Below, piece by piece: positions 28,664 to 36,787 of a DNA stretch of 48,661 bases (position 1 is the stretch's first letter; every line of letters starts with the position of its first letter). This stretch comes from Aquabacterium sp. (GTDB lineage: Bacteria; Pseudomonadota; Gammaproteobacteria; Burkholderiales; Burkholderiaceae_C). The notes below the pieces were generated by a model, which was not told where the DNA came from, made no database searches, and worked only from the letters and a program-made list of their open reading frames with translations. Made by a program: the position numbers and the translations under genes. The stretch lies in NCBI RefSeq assembly GCF_029946005.1, contig NZ_JAQSDR010000013.1, forward strand, positions 1 through 48,661, given 5' to 3'.

Positions 28664-29449
28664 TCAGTGCACGGTGCCAGCCACCGAGCCGCAGCACTTC
28701 TTGTACTTCAAGCCGCTGCCGCACGGGCAAGGCTCGTTGCGCGCCACCTTGTCTTCGTTGCGCACCGGCACCGACTTGGGCGGGTGCTGCATCCAGAACA
28801 GGCGCAGGTCTTGAACCGACAACATGGCTTGGGCGATCAGGTCGTCGCGCGGCAGGTCGGCCTCGTTGTAGGACTCTTCGCAGAACTTGCGCAGGGCCTC
28901 GCGGTCGGTCAAGGTCAGGGCCAGCACGCACTGCACATTGAGGTCGACCATCTCGAACTCGGGTGAACCGGGCGCGAAGACCTCCCAGTCGTCTTCGAAA
29001 TCGAGCAAGGCCTGACCAAAGCCACGCGCCCAGCCGCCGCCGGTTTGCAGGCTCATCGCCTGTTCATCGTTGATCAGGCCTTCGGCGAGCTTCTCGGCGA
29101 TCTCGTCTTGCGGGTACTCCGACATCAGCGGGTTCAGGTGCACCTCGTCGGGCGCGTCCAGCAGGCGCTCGGGGTGCAGCTCGCTGGCCAGGGCGTTCCA
29201 GCGGCGCATCAGCAGGGCCATGACTTCCTCGAAATCTTCGGCCTTGCTCAGCACGTGCATCAGCGATTCGCCGAACATCAAAGTCAGGTACTCGCTGGGC
29301 GCCACAACGCGCGGGCCGCAGATCAGGGCGGTCAGGTAGCCATCGACCCAATCGGGGGCCACCTCCGGCTGGTGCTCGCTCAGGCGTTCACACCAGTCCT
29401 CCAGGGCGGCAATGTCTTCGTCGGTGAAATCGTGGGCAATGGGCTGCAT
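28664..29449 (-). CDS. YecA/UPF0149 family protein with SEC-C motif
   Basis: Encodes 261 aa. The N-terminal UPF0149 helical domain (about 10-185; [25 protein letters not shown]) is followed by a C-terminal SEC-C zinc motif [17 protein letters not shown] (about 240-256), the same zinc-binding element found at the SecA C terminus. In E. coli YecA binds ribosomes. The ATG at 29449 gives the conserved start. It lies 24 bp after the SDR gene on the same strand and could be co-transcribed. Confidence 0.88.
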   Translation of the reverse strand: MQPIAHDFTDEDIAALEDWCERLSEHQPEVAPDWVDGYLTALICGPRVVAPSEYLTLMFGESLMHVLSKAEDFEEVMALLMRRWNALASELHPERLLDAPDEVHLNPLMSEYPQDEIAEKLAEGLINDEQAMSLQTGGGWARGFGQALLDFEDDWEVFAPGSPEFEMVDLNVQCVLALTLTDREALRKFCEESYNEADLPRDDLIAQAMLSVQDLRLFWMQHPPKSVPVRNEDKVARNEPCPCGSGLKYKKCCGSVAGTVH

Positions 29450-29473
29450 AAAAGGTGTCCGGTTCCAGGCATC

Positions 29474-30229
29474 TTAGGATACCTTGGCCACCCAACTCAA
29501 GGGCGCGAAGCGCATGTACCACGCGATCGCCGCCCAGGGCCAGCGAGGCACACAGGCGGTGGCCGGTTCACGCTCGATGGCCGCCACCAGCGCGCGGCAA
29601 CCTGATTGCGTGTCGACCATCAGCGGCGTCTTGGCCGACTTGCTGCTCAACTCGGTTTCGATGTAGCCCGGAAAGATGGTGGTGACCACGATGGGCGTGC
29701 GCCCCATCACGTCTGCGCGAATGCCTTCCAGCAATGCCGCGAAGCCCGCCTTGGTGGCCGCGTAAGTGGTGAGGTTGCGGCCCAGGCCGCGCATGGCACT
29801 CATCGACGAGATGCCCACCAGGTGACCACTGTTCTGCGCGCGGAAGATCTCCATCGCCGCTTCGCACTGCGCCAGCGCGGCGATGAAGTTGGTCTGCGCG
29901 GTCTGCAGGTTGGCGTCGAAACGGCCCTTGCCAATGGGTTGACCCTTGCCCAGGCCCGCGTTGACGATGACGCGGTCGATCTGGCCGAACTCTGCCTTGA
30001 AGGACTTGAAGACCTCGAAGACCTGGGCGTGGTCGTTCACGTCCAGCGCGCGCACGGACACGCGCACGCCGGGGTGCTTGCTTTCAAGCTCCGCCTTGAG
30101 CGCCAGCAAGCGATCAGTGCGGCGCGCGCACAGGGCCAGGTGGCGGCCCTTGGCGGCAAATTCACGGGCCATGCCCTCGCCCAGGCCAGAGCTGGCGCCG
30201 GTGATCAGGATGGTCTGTCGTGTGGGCAT
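29474..30229 (-). CDS. short-chain dehydrogenase/reductase
   Basis: Encodes 251 aa. Classical SDR: cofactor motif TGASSGLGEG (about 10-19), NAGLGKG (NNAG equivalent), catalytic Ser in GISSMSAM, and YAATK with catalytic Tyr and Lys near 155. ARRTDRL after beta-2 suggests NADP(H). The C-terminal part ends with a hydrophobic WPWAAIAWYMRFAPLSW. Last or near-last gene of the acyl-CoA dehydrogenase operon, so a lipid or hydroxyacyl substrate is likely but not shown. Confidence 0.88.
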   Translation of the reverse strand: MPTRQTILITGASSGLGEGMAREFAAKGRHLALCARRTDRLLALKAELESKHPGVRVSVRALDVNDHAQVFEVFKSFKAEFGQIDRVIVNAGLGKGQPIGKGRFDANLQTAQTNFIAALAQCEAAMEIFRAQNSGHLVGISSMSAMRGLGRNLTTYAATKAGFAALLEGIRADVMGRTPIVVTTIFPGYIETELSSKSAKTPLMVDTQSGCRALVAAIEREPATACVPRWPWAAIAWYMRFAPLSWVAKVS

Positions 30230-30248
30230 GGCGCGTGTCCTTGAGGTT

Positions 30249-31199
30249 TTACTTGAGGTTCAAAAAGGTCTTGAGGGCCGCCACAGTGCGCGCCGGGTCT
30301 TCCTCCTGCGGCACGTGGCCCAAGCCATCAAACATCACCAGCTGGCTGCCCGCGATGTCCTGCTTGAAGTGCTCGGCGTTGTCGGGCGGGATCAGACCGT
30401 CCTTGCTGCCCCACAGGATCAAGGTGGGTTGGCGCAACTGCTTGATCAGCTCGGCATGCTCGCCACCGGGCGATTGTTTGAAGCGGTCGCTGAGCGCGGC
30501 GCGGTTACCTTCGCGCAGGGTGAGTTCGTAATAGCGATCAATCAACTCGGGCGTGACCTTGCTGGGATCGCCATACACGCTGCGCACGCTCGATTCGATC
30601 ATGCTGCGGGGCAGCACATTGGCGATGACCGGGCGCAGCGCCGGAATTTGAGCCAGCTTGAAGCCGATGGGCACCGAGGTGGCCTTGTAGGGGTAGCCAC
30701 CGGCATCCACCAGCACCAGCTTGGCCACGCGGTCCGGGTAGGCCTGCGCCGTCATCCACGACACGGTGCCGCCAAAGGAGTTGCCGCCCAGCACCACCTG
30801 CTTCAGGCCCAACTGATCGAACACGGCCTTCATGAAGCCGGTGTAACGCGTGAGCTGGTAGTCGTGGTCGGGCGCGGGGCCGGTCAGGCCAAAGCCGGGC
30901 AGGTCGATCCGGATCACGCGGCGTTGGCCTTTGAGCGCCTCAACCCAACCATCCCAGGTGTGCAGGCTGGCCGAGGTGCCGTGCAGCAGCACGATGGGCT
31001 CGGGGTCATCCTTCGGGCCCTCGTCGCGCAGGTGCACCTGCATGCCCTGCACGGTGATGAACTGCGAGGGCGCCGGGGCCCAGCGTGCCTTGAGCGTTTC
31101 AACCGGGCGGTCAGGCGCCCAGGCCAGGGCCACACCGCCCGCCACCAGGACGACGGCCAGCAGCAAGAGGCCGAGCACGGCCTTCAACAAAGTCTTCAT
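30249..31199 (-). CDS. alpha/beta hydrolase
   Basis: Encodes 316 aa. An N-terminal membrane anchor or signal (LLKAVLGLLLLAVVLVAGGVALAW) precedes an alpha/beta-hydrolase fold. Features: oxyanion HGTSAS, nucleophile elbow GNSFGG (Ser near 143), acid in LWGSKDGLIP, and His in DGLGHVPQEE. Probably an esterase or lipase-like enzyme anchored at the membrane. The start ATG at 31199 is preferred (GGGAG upstream) over the longer frame to 31238. Part of the 34254-29474 operon, 20 bp from the SDR. Confidence 0.88.
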   Translation of the reverse strand: MKTLLKAVLGLLLLAVVLVAGGVALAWAPDRPVETLKARWAPAPSQFITVQGMQVHLRDEGPKDDPEPIVLLHGTSASLHTWDGWVEALKGQRRVIRIDLPGFGLTGPAPDHDYQLTRYTGFMKAVFDQLGLKQVVLGGNSFGGTVSWMTAQAYPDRVAKLVLVDAGGYPYKATSVPIGFKLAQIPALRPVIANVLPRSMIESSVRSVYGDPSKVTPELIDRYYELTLREGNRAALSDRFKQSPGGEHAELIKQLRQPTLILWGSKDGLIPPDNAEHFKQDIAGSQLVMFDGLGHVPQEEDPARTVAALKTFLNLK

Positions 31200-31234
31200 G
31201 GATTTTTCTCCCAGCGCTTGTTTTTGAACAGGGC

Positions 31235-31927
31235 TCAACGATAGGTCAAAAGTGCCTTGTCGCCGCCCTCAAGGTGCGCATGTTCATTGATCGAGATGAG
31301 GTGCAAGCCATCGCGGCCGGCCAGCAACTTGGTCACACCCCCGTTGGCCAGCGTCCAGTTGATGGTGAAGGCTTGCGCATCGCTCAGGCCCAGCAGGTGG
31401 GCGCAGATCACGCTGATGGTGCCGCCCGAGGTGAACACCAGCGTCGTGCCTTTGGGGCTGCTCTGGCGCACGATGTCATCCAGCGCAGCCACGCAGCGCG
31501 CGCGGAAATCGGCCCAGGTCTCGGCATACTCGTGTGCGTACTCGCCCTCCACCCAACGCGTGACCGCGCCTTTGAAGAAGCTTTGAAAAGCGCGGCGCGG
31601 ATCACCCGAAGTGGCCATGTCGCCCATCATCACCAGCTTGTCGACGTAGCGCGGCTCGGCCACCTCGATCACGTTCTCGTGGTTGAACTCGTTGACGCCC
31701 TGGTGCAGTTCCATCGGCAACTCGCAGCCCAAAGTTTCAAGGCAGTTGATGGCCGTCTCTTGATGGCGTTTCATGCTGCCGCTGATGACGAGGTCAGGCA
31801 CCACGCCCCGCGCCTTGAGCGCCTTGCCCAGCACGCACCCCTGTTCGTGGCCGATGGGCGAGAGCTGGTCGTAATCGTTGCTGCCGAACGAGGCCTGGCC
31901 GTGGCGGATGAGGTAGATGGCACCCAC
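31235..31927 (-). CDS. histidine phosphatase family protein
   Basis: Encodes 230 aa. The RHG motif LIRHGQASFG is at the N terminus, with further family features SGSMKRHQETA and a late TSGGTISVICAHLL. The phosphoglycerate-mutase-like superfamily uses the RHG histidine as phosphoryl acceptor. The start is GTG at 31927, abutting the phosphotransferase stop without spacing, so translation is probably coupled. The same gene order (acyl-CoA dehydrogenase, APH-like kinase, phosphatase) occurs in betaproteobacterial catabolic operons. Substrate unknown. Confidence 0.86.
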   Translation of the reverse strand: MGAIYLIRHGQASFGSNDYDQLSPIGHEQGCVLGKALKARGVVPDLVISGSMKRHQETAINCLETLGCELPMELHQGVNEFNHENVIEVAEPRYVDKLVMMGDMATSGDPRRAFQSFFKGAVTRWVEGEYAHEYAETWADFRARCVAALDDIVRQSSPKGTTLVFTSGGTISVICAHLLGLSDAQAFTINWTLANGGVTKLLAGRDGLHLISINEHAHLEGGDKALLTYR

Positions 31928-33025
31928 TTAAATGCCGCTCCGCTTGATCATGCCCTTGCAGCGCCAGTCCAGGTAATTGGCCAGGATCCAGAAGTTCTTG
32001 AACGCCGGGTTGCGGGTCTGCTTGTGGTGGTAGCGGTAGTAAATCTGCTGCACGATGGCGGCCAGGCGAAACAGGCCGTAGACCTCGTAGAACACCCAGT
32101 TGTCGGGCTTGAGCTTCATGCGGTCCAGGTAGTACTCCACCACCTCTTCGCGGCGCAGCATGCCCGGCAGGTGCGTGGGCTGGCGGCGGGTGCTCATCAA
32201 AAACTTGCTGTCGTCGGCGTGCACCCAGTAGGCCAGGCTGTTGCCCAAGTCCATCAGCGGGTCGCCCAGCGTGGCCATTTCCCAGTCGAGCACGCCAATC
32301 ACGCGCGTCGGGTCATCTTCGGCCAGCACCACGTTGTCGAAGCGCCAATCGTTGTGGATGACGCAGCTGGCCACGTCCTCGGGGATGTGTTCTTTCAGCC
32401 AGGCGATGACGTGGCTGTACGAGGGCACGTTCCAGGTCTTGGCCTTGGTGTAGCGGTCGCTCCACCCCTCGATCTGGCGGCGGCAGTAGCCACTGCCCTT
32501 GCCCAATGATTCAAGCCCCGTGGCTTTCACATCCACCTTGTGCAAGTCCACCAGCTTGTCCAGCACATTGGTGCAGAGCTGGCGCGTGGTGGCCTGGTCG
32601 AGGTTCAAACCGCGCGGCATGTTCTTGCGCGGGATGATGCCGGCAATGCGCTCCATCACGTAAAACTCCGAGCCGATGAGGGACTCGTCACTGCAATGCC
32701 CGACCATGTTCGGCACCACCGGGTAGACCGGTTTGAGCGCGCTCTGCACACGGAACTCTCGGCCCATGTCGTGCGCGCCCTTGGCCTTGGTGCCGGCCGG
32801 TGGGCGGCGCAGGATGTAGTCGGCGTTGGGGTATTTCAATCGGTATGTCCAATTGGACGCGCCGCCCGAAAACTGCGTGACCTCGGGCTGGCCTTGCAGA
32901 CCAGATACCTGCGCCTTCAGCCAAGCGTCGACCGCTGGGATCTTGAGCTCTTCACCCGAGCGAACGGCGCCGCCCTGGTCCTGCACGCCCTTCACCCGCG
33001 GGTTCACGGCCACCGCCTCGCTCAT
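31928..33025 (-). CDS. APH-like phosphotransferase family protein
   Basis: Encodes 365 aa. Aminoglycoside phosphotransferase-type kinase fold: ILRRPPAGTKAKGAHDM, the catalytic loop CVIHNDWRFDNVVLAEDD (HxDxxxxN) near 245, and metal-binding VIGVLDWEMATLGDP (DxD-like). These proteins regularly pair with acyl-CoA dehydrogenases (ACAD10/11-like), where hydroxyacyl phosphorylation has been proposed. It is not likely an antibiotic-resistance enzyme. Start ATG overlaps the acyl-CoA dehydrogenase stop by 4 bp. Confidence 0.88.
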   Translation of the reverse strand: MSEAVAVNPRVKGVQDQGGAVRSGEELKIPAVDAWLKAQVSGLQGQPEVTQFSGGASNWTYRLKYPNADYILRRPPAGTKAKGAHDMGREFRVQSALKPVYPVVPNMVGHCSDESLIGSEFYVMERIAGIIPRKNMPRGLNLDQATTRQLCTNVLDKLVDLHKVDVKATGLESLGKGSGYCRRQIEGWSDRYTKAKTWNVPSYSHVIAWLKEHIPEDVASCVIHNDWRFDNVVLAEDDPTRVIGVLDWEMATLGDPLMDLGNSLAYWVHADDSKFLMSTRRQPTHLPGMLRREEVVEYYLDRMKLKPDNWVFYEVYGLFRLAAIVQQIYYRYHHKQTRNPAFKNFWILANYLDWRCKGMIKRSGI

Positions 33026-34254
33026 CGAGACACTCCGTATTTCATCAACTCCAGGCGGGCGATCATGCCCTTGTGCACTTCATCCGGGCCATCGGCCAGG
33101 CGCAGGCTGCGGGCCTGGTTGAAGAAGGCGCTCAATGGGGTGTCGTGCGACACGCCCATGCCGCCGTGGATCTGGATGGCGAAGTCCACCACTTGTTGCA
33201 GCACATTGGGCGCCACCACCTTGATCGCGGCCACATCGGTCAGCGCGGCCATCACGCCGAGGGTGTCGATCTTCCAGGCGGCTTGCAGGGTCAGCAGGCG
33301 GGCCTGGTCGATGGCCACGCGGCATTCGGCGATGCGCTCGCGGTTGCCCCCCAGGTTGATGATGGGCTTGCCAAAGGCCACGCGCTTCAAACCCCGTTGA
33401 ATCGCCAGTTCCAGCGACTTCTCGGCGGCACCCAGCATGCGCATGCAGTGGTGAATGCGGCCCGGGCCCAGGCGGCCTTGCGCGATTTCAAAACCACGGC
33501 CGGGGCCGGCGATGAAATTGCCCACCGGCACGCGCACATTGGTGAAATGCACCTCGCCGTGGCCGTGCGGTTCGTCGTATTCGCCGAACACCGGCAGCAT
33601 GCGCTTGATCTCGACGCCGGGCGTGTTCATGGGCACCAGCACCATCGAGTGCTGGCCGTGGCGGCCCGCATCGGCGTTGGGCGTGCGCGCCATGAAGATG
33701 CCGATGGCGCAGCGCGGATCGCCCACCCCGGACGACCACCACTTCTTGCCGTTCAGCACAATGTGGTCGCCTTCAACCACGGCGGTCGCTTCCATGTTGG
33801 TCGCGTCAGACGAGGCCACGTCGGGCTCGGTCATGAAGAAGACGGAGCGGATCTCACCGGCCAGCAGGGGCGTCAGCCATTGGGCCTTTTGCTCGGCGTT
33901 GCCGTACTTCCACAGCACCTCCATGTTGCCCGTGTCGGGCGCATTGCAGTTGAAGATTTCGGGCGCCATCATGCTGCGGCCGGTTTCTTCGCAACTGAAA
34001 GCGTATTCGAGCACCGAGAGGCCCGCACCCAGTTCGGCATCGGGCAGGAAGAGGTTCCACAAGCCTTCGGCCTTGGCCTTGGCTTTCAGCGCTTCCACGC
34101 GAGGGGGAATGGTCCACTGCGTCCAGTCCCCACCATGGCGCTGGCCCAAGATCTCTTGCCAATGCAGGGCCTCAATGGGCTCGATGTGGGTTTTGATGAA
34201 GGCACGCACGGCATCGGCCGTCTGCTTGGCGCGTTCGCTGGGCTGGAAGTTCAT
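33022..34254 (-). CDS. acyl-CoA dehydrogenase family protein
   Basis: Encodes 410 aa. A three-domain acyl-CoA dehydrogenase (helical, beta, helical). Features: FFMTEPDVASSDATN (FAD/substrate region), HIVLNGKKWWSSG, RMLPVFGEYDEPHGHGEVHFTNVRVP, and C-terminal QIHGGMGVSHDTPLS with RLADGPDEVH. It oxidises an acyl-CoA with electron transfer to ETF. First gene of the operon to 29474; GAGGAG precedes the ATG at 34254. The chain-length preference cannot be read from sequence. Confidence 0.93.
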   Translation of the reverse strand: MNFQPSERAKQTADAVRAFIKTHIEPIEALHWQEILGQRHGGDWTQWTIPPRVEALKAKAKAEGLWNLFLPDAELGAGLSVLEYAFSCEETGRSMMAPEIFNCNAPDTGNMEVLWKYGNAEQKAQWLTPLLAGEIRSVFFMTEPDVASSDATNMEATAVVEGDHIVLNGKKWWSSGVGDPRCAIGIFMARTPNADAGRHGQHSMVLVPMNTPGVEIKRMLPVFGEYDEPHGHGEVHFTNVRVPVGNFIAGPGRGFEIAQGRLGPGRIHHCMRMLGAAEKSLELAIQRGLKRVAFGKPIINLGGNRERIAECRVAIDQARLLTLQAAWKIDTLGVMAALTDVAAIKVVAPNVLQQVVDFAIQIHGGMGVSHDTPLSAFFNQARSLRLADGPDEVHKGMIARLELMKYGVSR

Positions 34255-34311
34255 GGTGGTCTCCTCGTGTGGAATGAGGCGATGCTACGCCGCCAAGGTT
34301 CCAATCGCAAA

Positions 34312-34350
34312 TGATGATTGCTCATCACAAGTCATGCATCACATGCATGA
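34312..34350. promoter_or_regulatory. two inverted repeats upstream of and over the small membrane-protein start
   Basis: TGATGA-TTGC-TCATCA (34312-34327) and TCATGCAT-CAC-ATGCATGA (34332-34350) are perfect 6-bp and 8-bp dyads within 40 bp in the divergent region between the acyl-CoA dehydrogenase operon and the 34334 gene. The second dyad contains both candidate ATG codons of the latter. Possible operators; the regulator is unknown. Confidence 0.45.
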
Positions 34351-34684
34351 GCAACCACCTGCTCGGTTGCGCTCTTCGCTGTTCGAGCGCTGTTTCGCCG
34401 CGCTTTTTTCTGGCGCCGCCGCAGGCGCGACTTATGCTGGCTGGATGTTCTACCGCAGCGGGCGTTGGGGCCCGGATCAGATCGCCGACTTCAAACAGTT
34501 GGGCACCTGGATCATGCTCGCGGGCGCCGTGCTGGGTTTCCTGGGCGGCATCTCCCTGGTCGCCTCCTTCTGGGGAGACGCCTGGGACACGCGAGACCAG
34601 CCCCTGGTGTCGCTGAAGACCGCCGTCGTCCTGCTGGTGCTGGCTGGCATCGGCTACGGGCTGTTCAAACACTGGGGCCTGTGA
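34334..34684 (+). CDS. small two-to-three-helix membrane protein, function unknown
   Basis: Encodes 116 aa (ATG at 34334; 34343 is also possible). Hydrophobic segments near 23-40 (CFAALFSGAAAGATYAGWMFY), 57-80 (TWIMLAGAVLGFLGGISLVASFW) and 95-112 (AVVLLVLAGIGYGLF) suggest an inner-membrane protein. I do not recognise a domain. Codon usage and the continuous hydrophobic pattern support a real gene. Its 3' end overlaps the convergent LysR gene by 20 bp. Divergent from the acyl-CoA dehydrogenase operon. Confidence 0.7.
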   Translation: MHHMHEQPPARLRSSLFERCFAALFSGAAAGATYAGWMFYRSGRWGPDQIADFKQLGTWIMLAGAVLGFLGGISLVASFWGDAWDTRDQPLVSLKTAVVLLVLAGIGYGLFKHWGL

Positions 34685-35609
34685 GCGCCCCCGCCATCGC
34701 CTGCCGCGCCCCCACACAAACACTCTCACGCAGCCACCGGTGCACCGGGTCCCCATCCCGGTCGGCATGCCAGTACATCCAGATGGTGATGGGCGGCACC
34801 GGCAAAGGCAGCTCTCGCACCTCCAGCGGCATGCTGCGCGCCAGTTCTTCGGCGTAGGTGCGCGGCAAGGTCAACAGGGCATCGCTGTGCAGCACCACGT
34901 TGGCCGCTGAAAAATAGTGCTGGCAGCGCAGCACCACGTCCCGCTCGCCTCGCCCCAGGGCCGCCCACACGGCATTCAATGGGTCCGGCTGGTCAGGCTG
35001 CACCGACACCATCACGTGCTTGGCCGCGAAGTACGCGTCCACCGCCATGGCTGGCATTGCCAGCGGGTGATCGCGCCGCATGATCACCGCCAGGCTTTCG
35101 TCGGCCAGGCGTTCACCTCGGATGCGCGCACCCACGCGCCGCTGCCGGTCGAGCACCAGGTCGACCTCGCCCAAGGTCAAAGCCTGCCCCAGCGTGTCGC
35201 GCGGCACCCGCACGCTGGCCAGCCGCACACCGGGCGCCATCTCGGCCAGGCGCGCCACCAGCGGCGGCAGGGTGATGGCCTCTAGCACATCGCGCATGCC
35301 CAGGCGCAAGGTCATGTTCAAAGTTCCGGGGTCAAAGGTCTCGGCCTGCACCATGACCGACTGCAAGCCACGCAAGTGGGCCTGCACCTCCCCGATCACC
35401 CGCCGCGTCAACTCCGTGGGCACCATGTGGTTGCCCTGCCGCACAAACAGCGGGTCACCCCACAGGCGCCGCAAGCGGGCCAGCGCGTGGCTGACCGCAG
35501 GCTGGCTCAGGTGCAGGTGCCGGGCCGCCCCGGAGATGCCACCATGCTCAAAAACGGCGTCCATGACGCGGAACAAATTGAGGTCAAGCCGGGACGAAGG
35601 AAGTGCCAT
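34665..35609 (-). CDS. LysR family transcriptional regulator
   Basis: Encodes 314 aa. HTH about 6-65 (LDLNLFRVMDAVFEHGGISGAARHLHLSQPAVSHALARLRRLWGDPLFVRQGNHMVPT), then an effector domain with RVPRDTLGQALTLGEVDLVL, the NodD/LinR-like subgroup. Ends with RWLRESVC. It has an upstream region containing TCGG-ATTA-CCGA (35632-35643) and a phased direct repeat, consistent with autoregulation. It is convergent with the small membrane gene and divergent from corA. The target operon may be the adjacent acyl-CoA dehydrogenase cluster, but that is inference. Confidence 0.88.
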   Translation of the reverse strand: MALPSSRLDLNLFRVMDAVFEHGGISGAARHLHLSQPAVSHALARLRRLWGDPLFVRQGNHMVPTELTRRVIGEVQAHLRGLQSVMVQAETFDPGTLNMTLRLGMRDVLEAITLPPLVARLAEMAPGVRLASVRVPRDTLGQALTLGEVDLVLDRQRRVGARIRGERLADESLAVIMRRDHPLAMPAMAVDAYFAAKHVMVSVQPDQPDPLNAVWAALGRGERDVVLRCQHYFSAANVVLHSDALLTLPRTYAEELARSMPLEVRELPLPVPPITIWMYWHADRDGDPVHRWLRESVCVGARQAMAGALTGPSV

Positions 35610-35631
35610 GAGGCCTTTTTACACGACAATG

Positions 35632-35662
35632 TCGGATTACCGATTTCGGAGCTTTTCGGAGC
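35632..35662. promoter_or_regulatory. dyad and phased direct repeat upstream of the LysR gene
   Basis: TCGG-ATTA-CCGA (35632-35643) is a perfect dyad with an A/T core. It is followed by TTCGGAGC at 35645-35652 and again at 35655-35662, exactly 10 bp apart, so on the same helical face. It lies 23-53 bp upstream of the LysR start: a plausible autoregulatory operator. Confidence 0.45.
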
Positions 35663-35718
35663 ACATCACCTTGGACACACCGCCTCGGTGACCGCCCCTC
35701 CAGCTGACCGGCGCATCA

Positions 35719-35734
35719 GCCTGAATTAACAGGC
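35719..35734 (+). other. stem-loop in the corA upstream region
   Basis: GCCTG-AATTAA-CAGGC, 5-bp stem, about 90 bp ahead of corA. The 35610-35824 interval otherwise shows no ORF. The structure is too short to call a riboswitch. Confidence 0.3.
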
Positions 35735-35824
35735 GCGGCGCCCTGAGTTCATGCGAGGAGAGGGCGGTCTACCCACATCACCACCCCTCATCCGCGCGCG
35801 CCGCTGTTTGGCGCTGGAGATCGC

Positions 35825-36787
35825 ATGCTCAACGTCTTCACGCTGGCCAATGGTCGGCTTTTCCAAGAAGAAATCGACAGCCAGGACGAACTGACCCCAG
35901 TCGCCCCGGTGTGGGTTGATCTGGAAGACCCCACGCCCGAAGAAAAAGGCTGGATCGCCGTCCGATTCGGCCTGGTCATCCCCCAGGACATCATCGACGA
36001 CGACCTGGAAGAGTCCGCCCGCTTCTACGAAGAAGAAGGCGCCATCCACATCCGCTCCGACTTCCTGATCGATGACGACGAAGCACCTCGCAACGTGCGC
36101 GTGGCCTTCATCCTGCACCAGAACGTGCTGTTCTCGATCCACCGCGAAGACCTGCCGGTGTTCCGCCTGCTGCGCATGCGCGCACGCCGCATCCCCGCGC
36201 TGATCGAAGACGCCAAAGACGTGCTGCTCAAGCTCTACGACGCTGACGCCGAGTATTCCGCTGACACCCTCGAAGGCATCTACGACGGGCTGGAAAAAGT
36301 CAGCAAGCGCGTACTCAAGTCCGAGGTTAATGACCAGGCCGCCGGTGAAGCGCTGGCCGCCATCGCGCGCCAGGAAGACTTGAACGGCCGCATCCGCCGC
36401 AACGTGATGGACACGCGCCGCGCCGTCAGTTTCATGATGCGTGCCCGCATGCTCAGCGCCGAGCAGTTCGAAGAGGCGCGGCAAATTCTGCGCGACATCG
36501 ATTCGCTGGACAGCCACACGGCCTTCCTGTTCGACAAGATCAACTTCCTGATGGACGCCACGGTCGGTTTCATCAACATCAACCAGAACAAGATCATCAA
36601 GATCTTCTCGGTGGCCTCGGTCGCCTTGCTGCCGCCCACGCTCGTGGCCAGCGTCTACGGCATGAACCTGAGGTTCCCCGAGCTGGCCTTCTTGGGTGAA
36701 TGGAGCTACCCCTACACCGTGGGCCTGATGATCGCCAGTGCGCTCGTGCCCATGTGGTACTTCCATCGACGAGGGTGGCTGAGCTGA
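35825..36787 (+). CDS. corA: CorA-family magnesium/cobalt transporter
   Basis: Encodes 320 aa. A large cytoplasmic funnel domain rich in acidic residues (DLEDPTPEEKGW, QDIIDDDLEESARFYEEEG) is followed by two C-terminal transmembrane helices carrying the signature YGMNLRFPEL (GMN selectivity motif near 286) and ending with a basic HRRGWLS. Homopentameric CorA moves Mg2+ (also Co2+, Ni2+) inward. GGAGA precedes the ATG. Its 3' end overlaps the putative GTG start of the MFS gene. Confidence 0.93.
   Translation: MLNVFTLANGRLFQEEIDSQDELTPVAPVWVDLEDPTPEEKGWIAVRFGLVIPQDIIDDDLEESARFYEEEGAIHIRSDFLIDDDEAPRNVRVAFILHQNVLFSIHREDLPVFRLLRMRARRIPALIEDAKDVLLKLYDADAEYSADTLEGIYDGLEKVSKRVLKSEVNDQAAGEALAAIARQEDLNGRIRRNVMDTRRAVSFMMRARMLSAEQFEEARQILRDIDSLDSHTAFLFDKINFLMDATVGFININQNKIIKIFSVASVALLPPTLVASVYGMNLRFPELAFLGEWSYPYTVGLMIASALVPMWYFHRRGWLS

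Noticed and set aside
31274..32509. A 411-codon frame opposite the phosphatase and phosphotransferase genes
   Set aside because: Antisense shadow, His/Val/Ala-rich, no motifs; the minus-strand genes have clear family motifs.
32000..33025. Aminoglycoside resistance gene
   Set aside because: The APH fold is present but the gene sits inside an acyl-CoA dehydrogenase operon and resembles the ACAD-associated kinase group.
35690..35824. Magnesium riboswitch (M-box) ahead of corA
   Set aside because: Only a short 5-bp hairpin is visible; no M-box-like multi-stem architecture could be made out.
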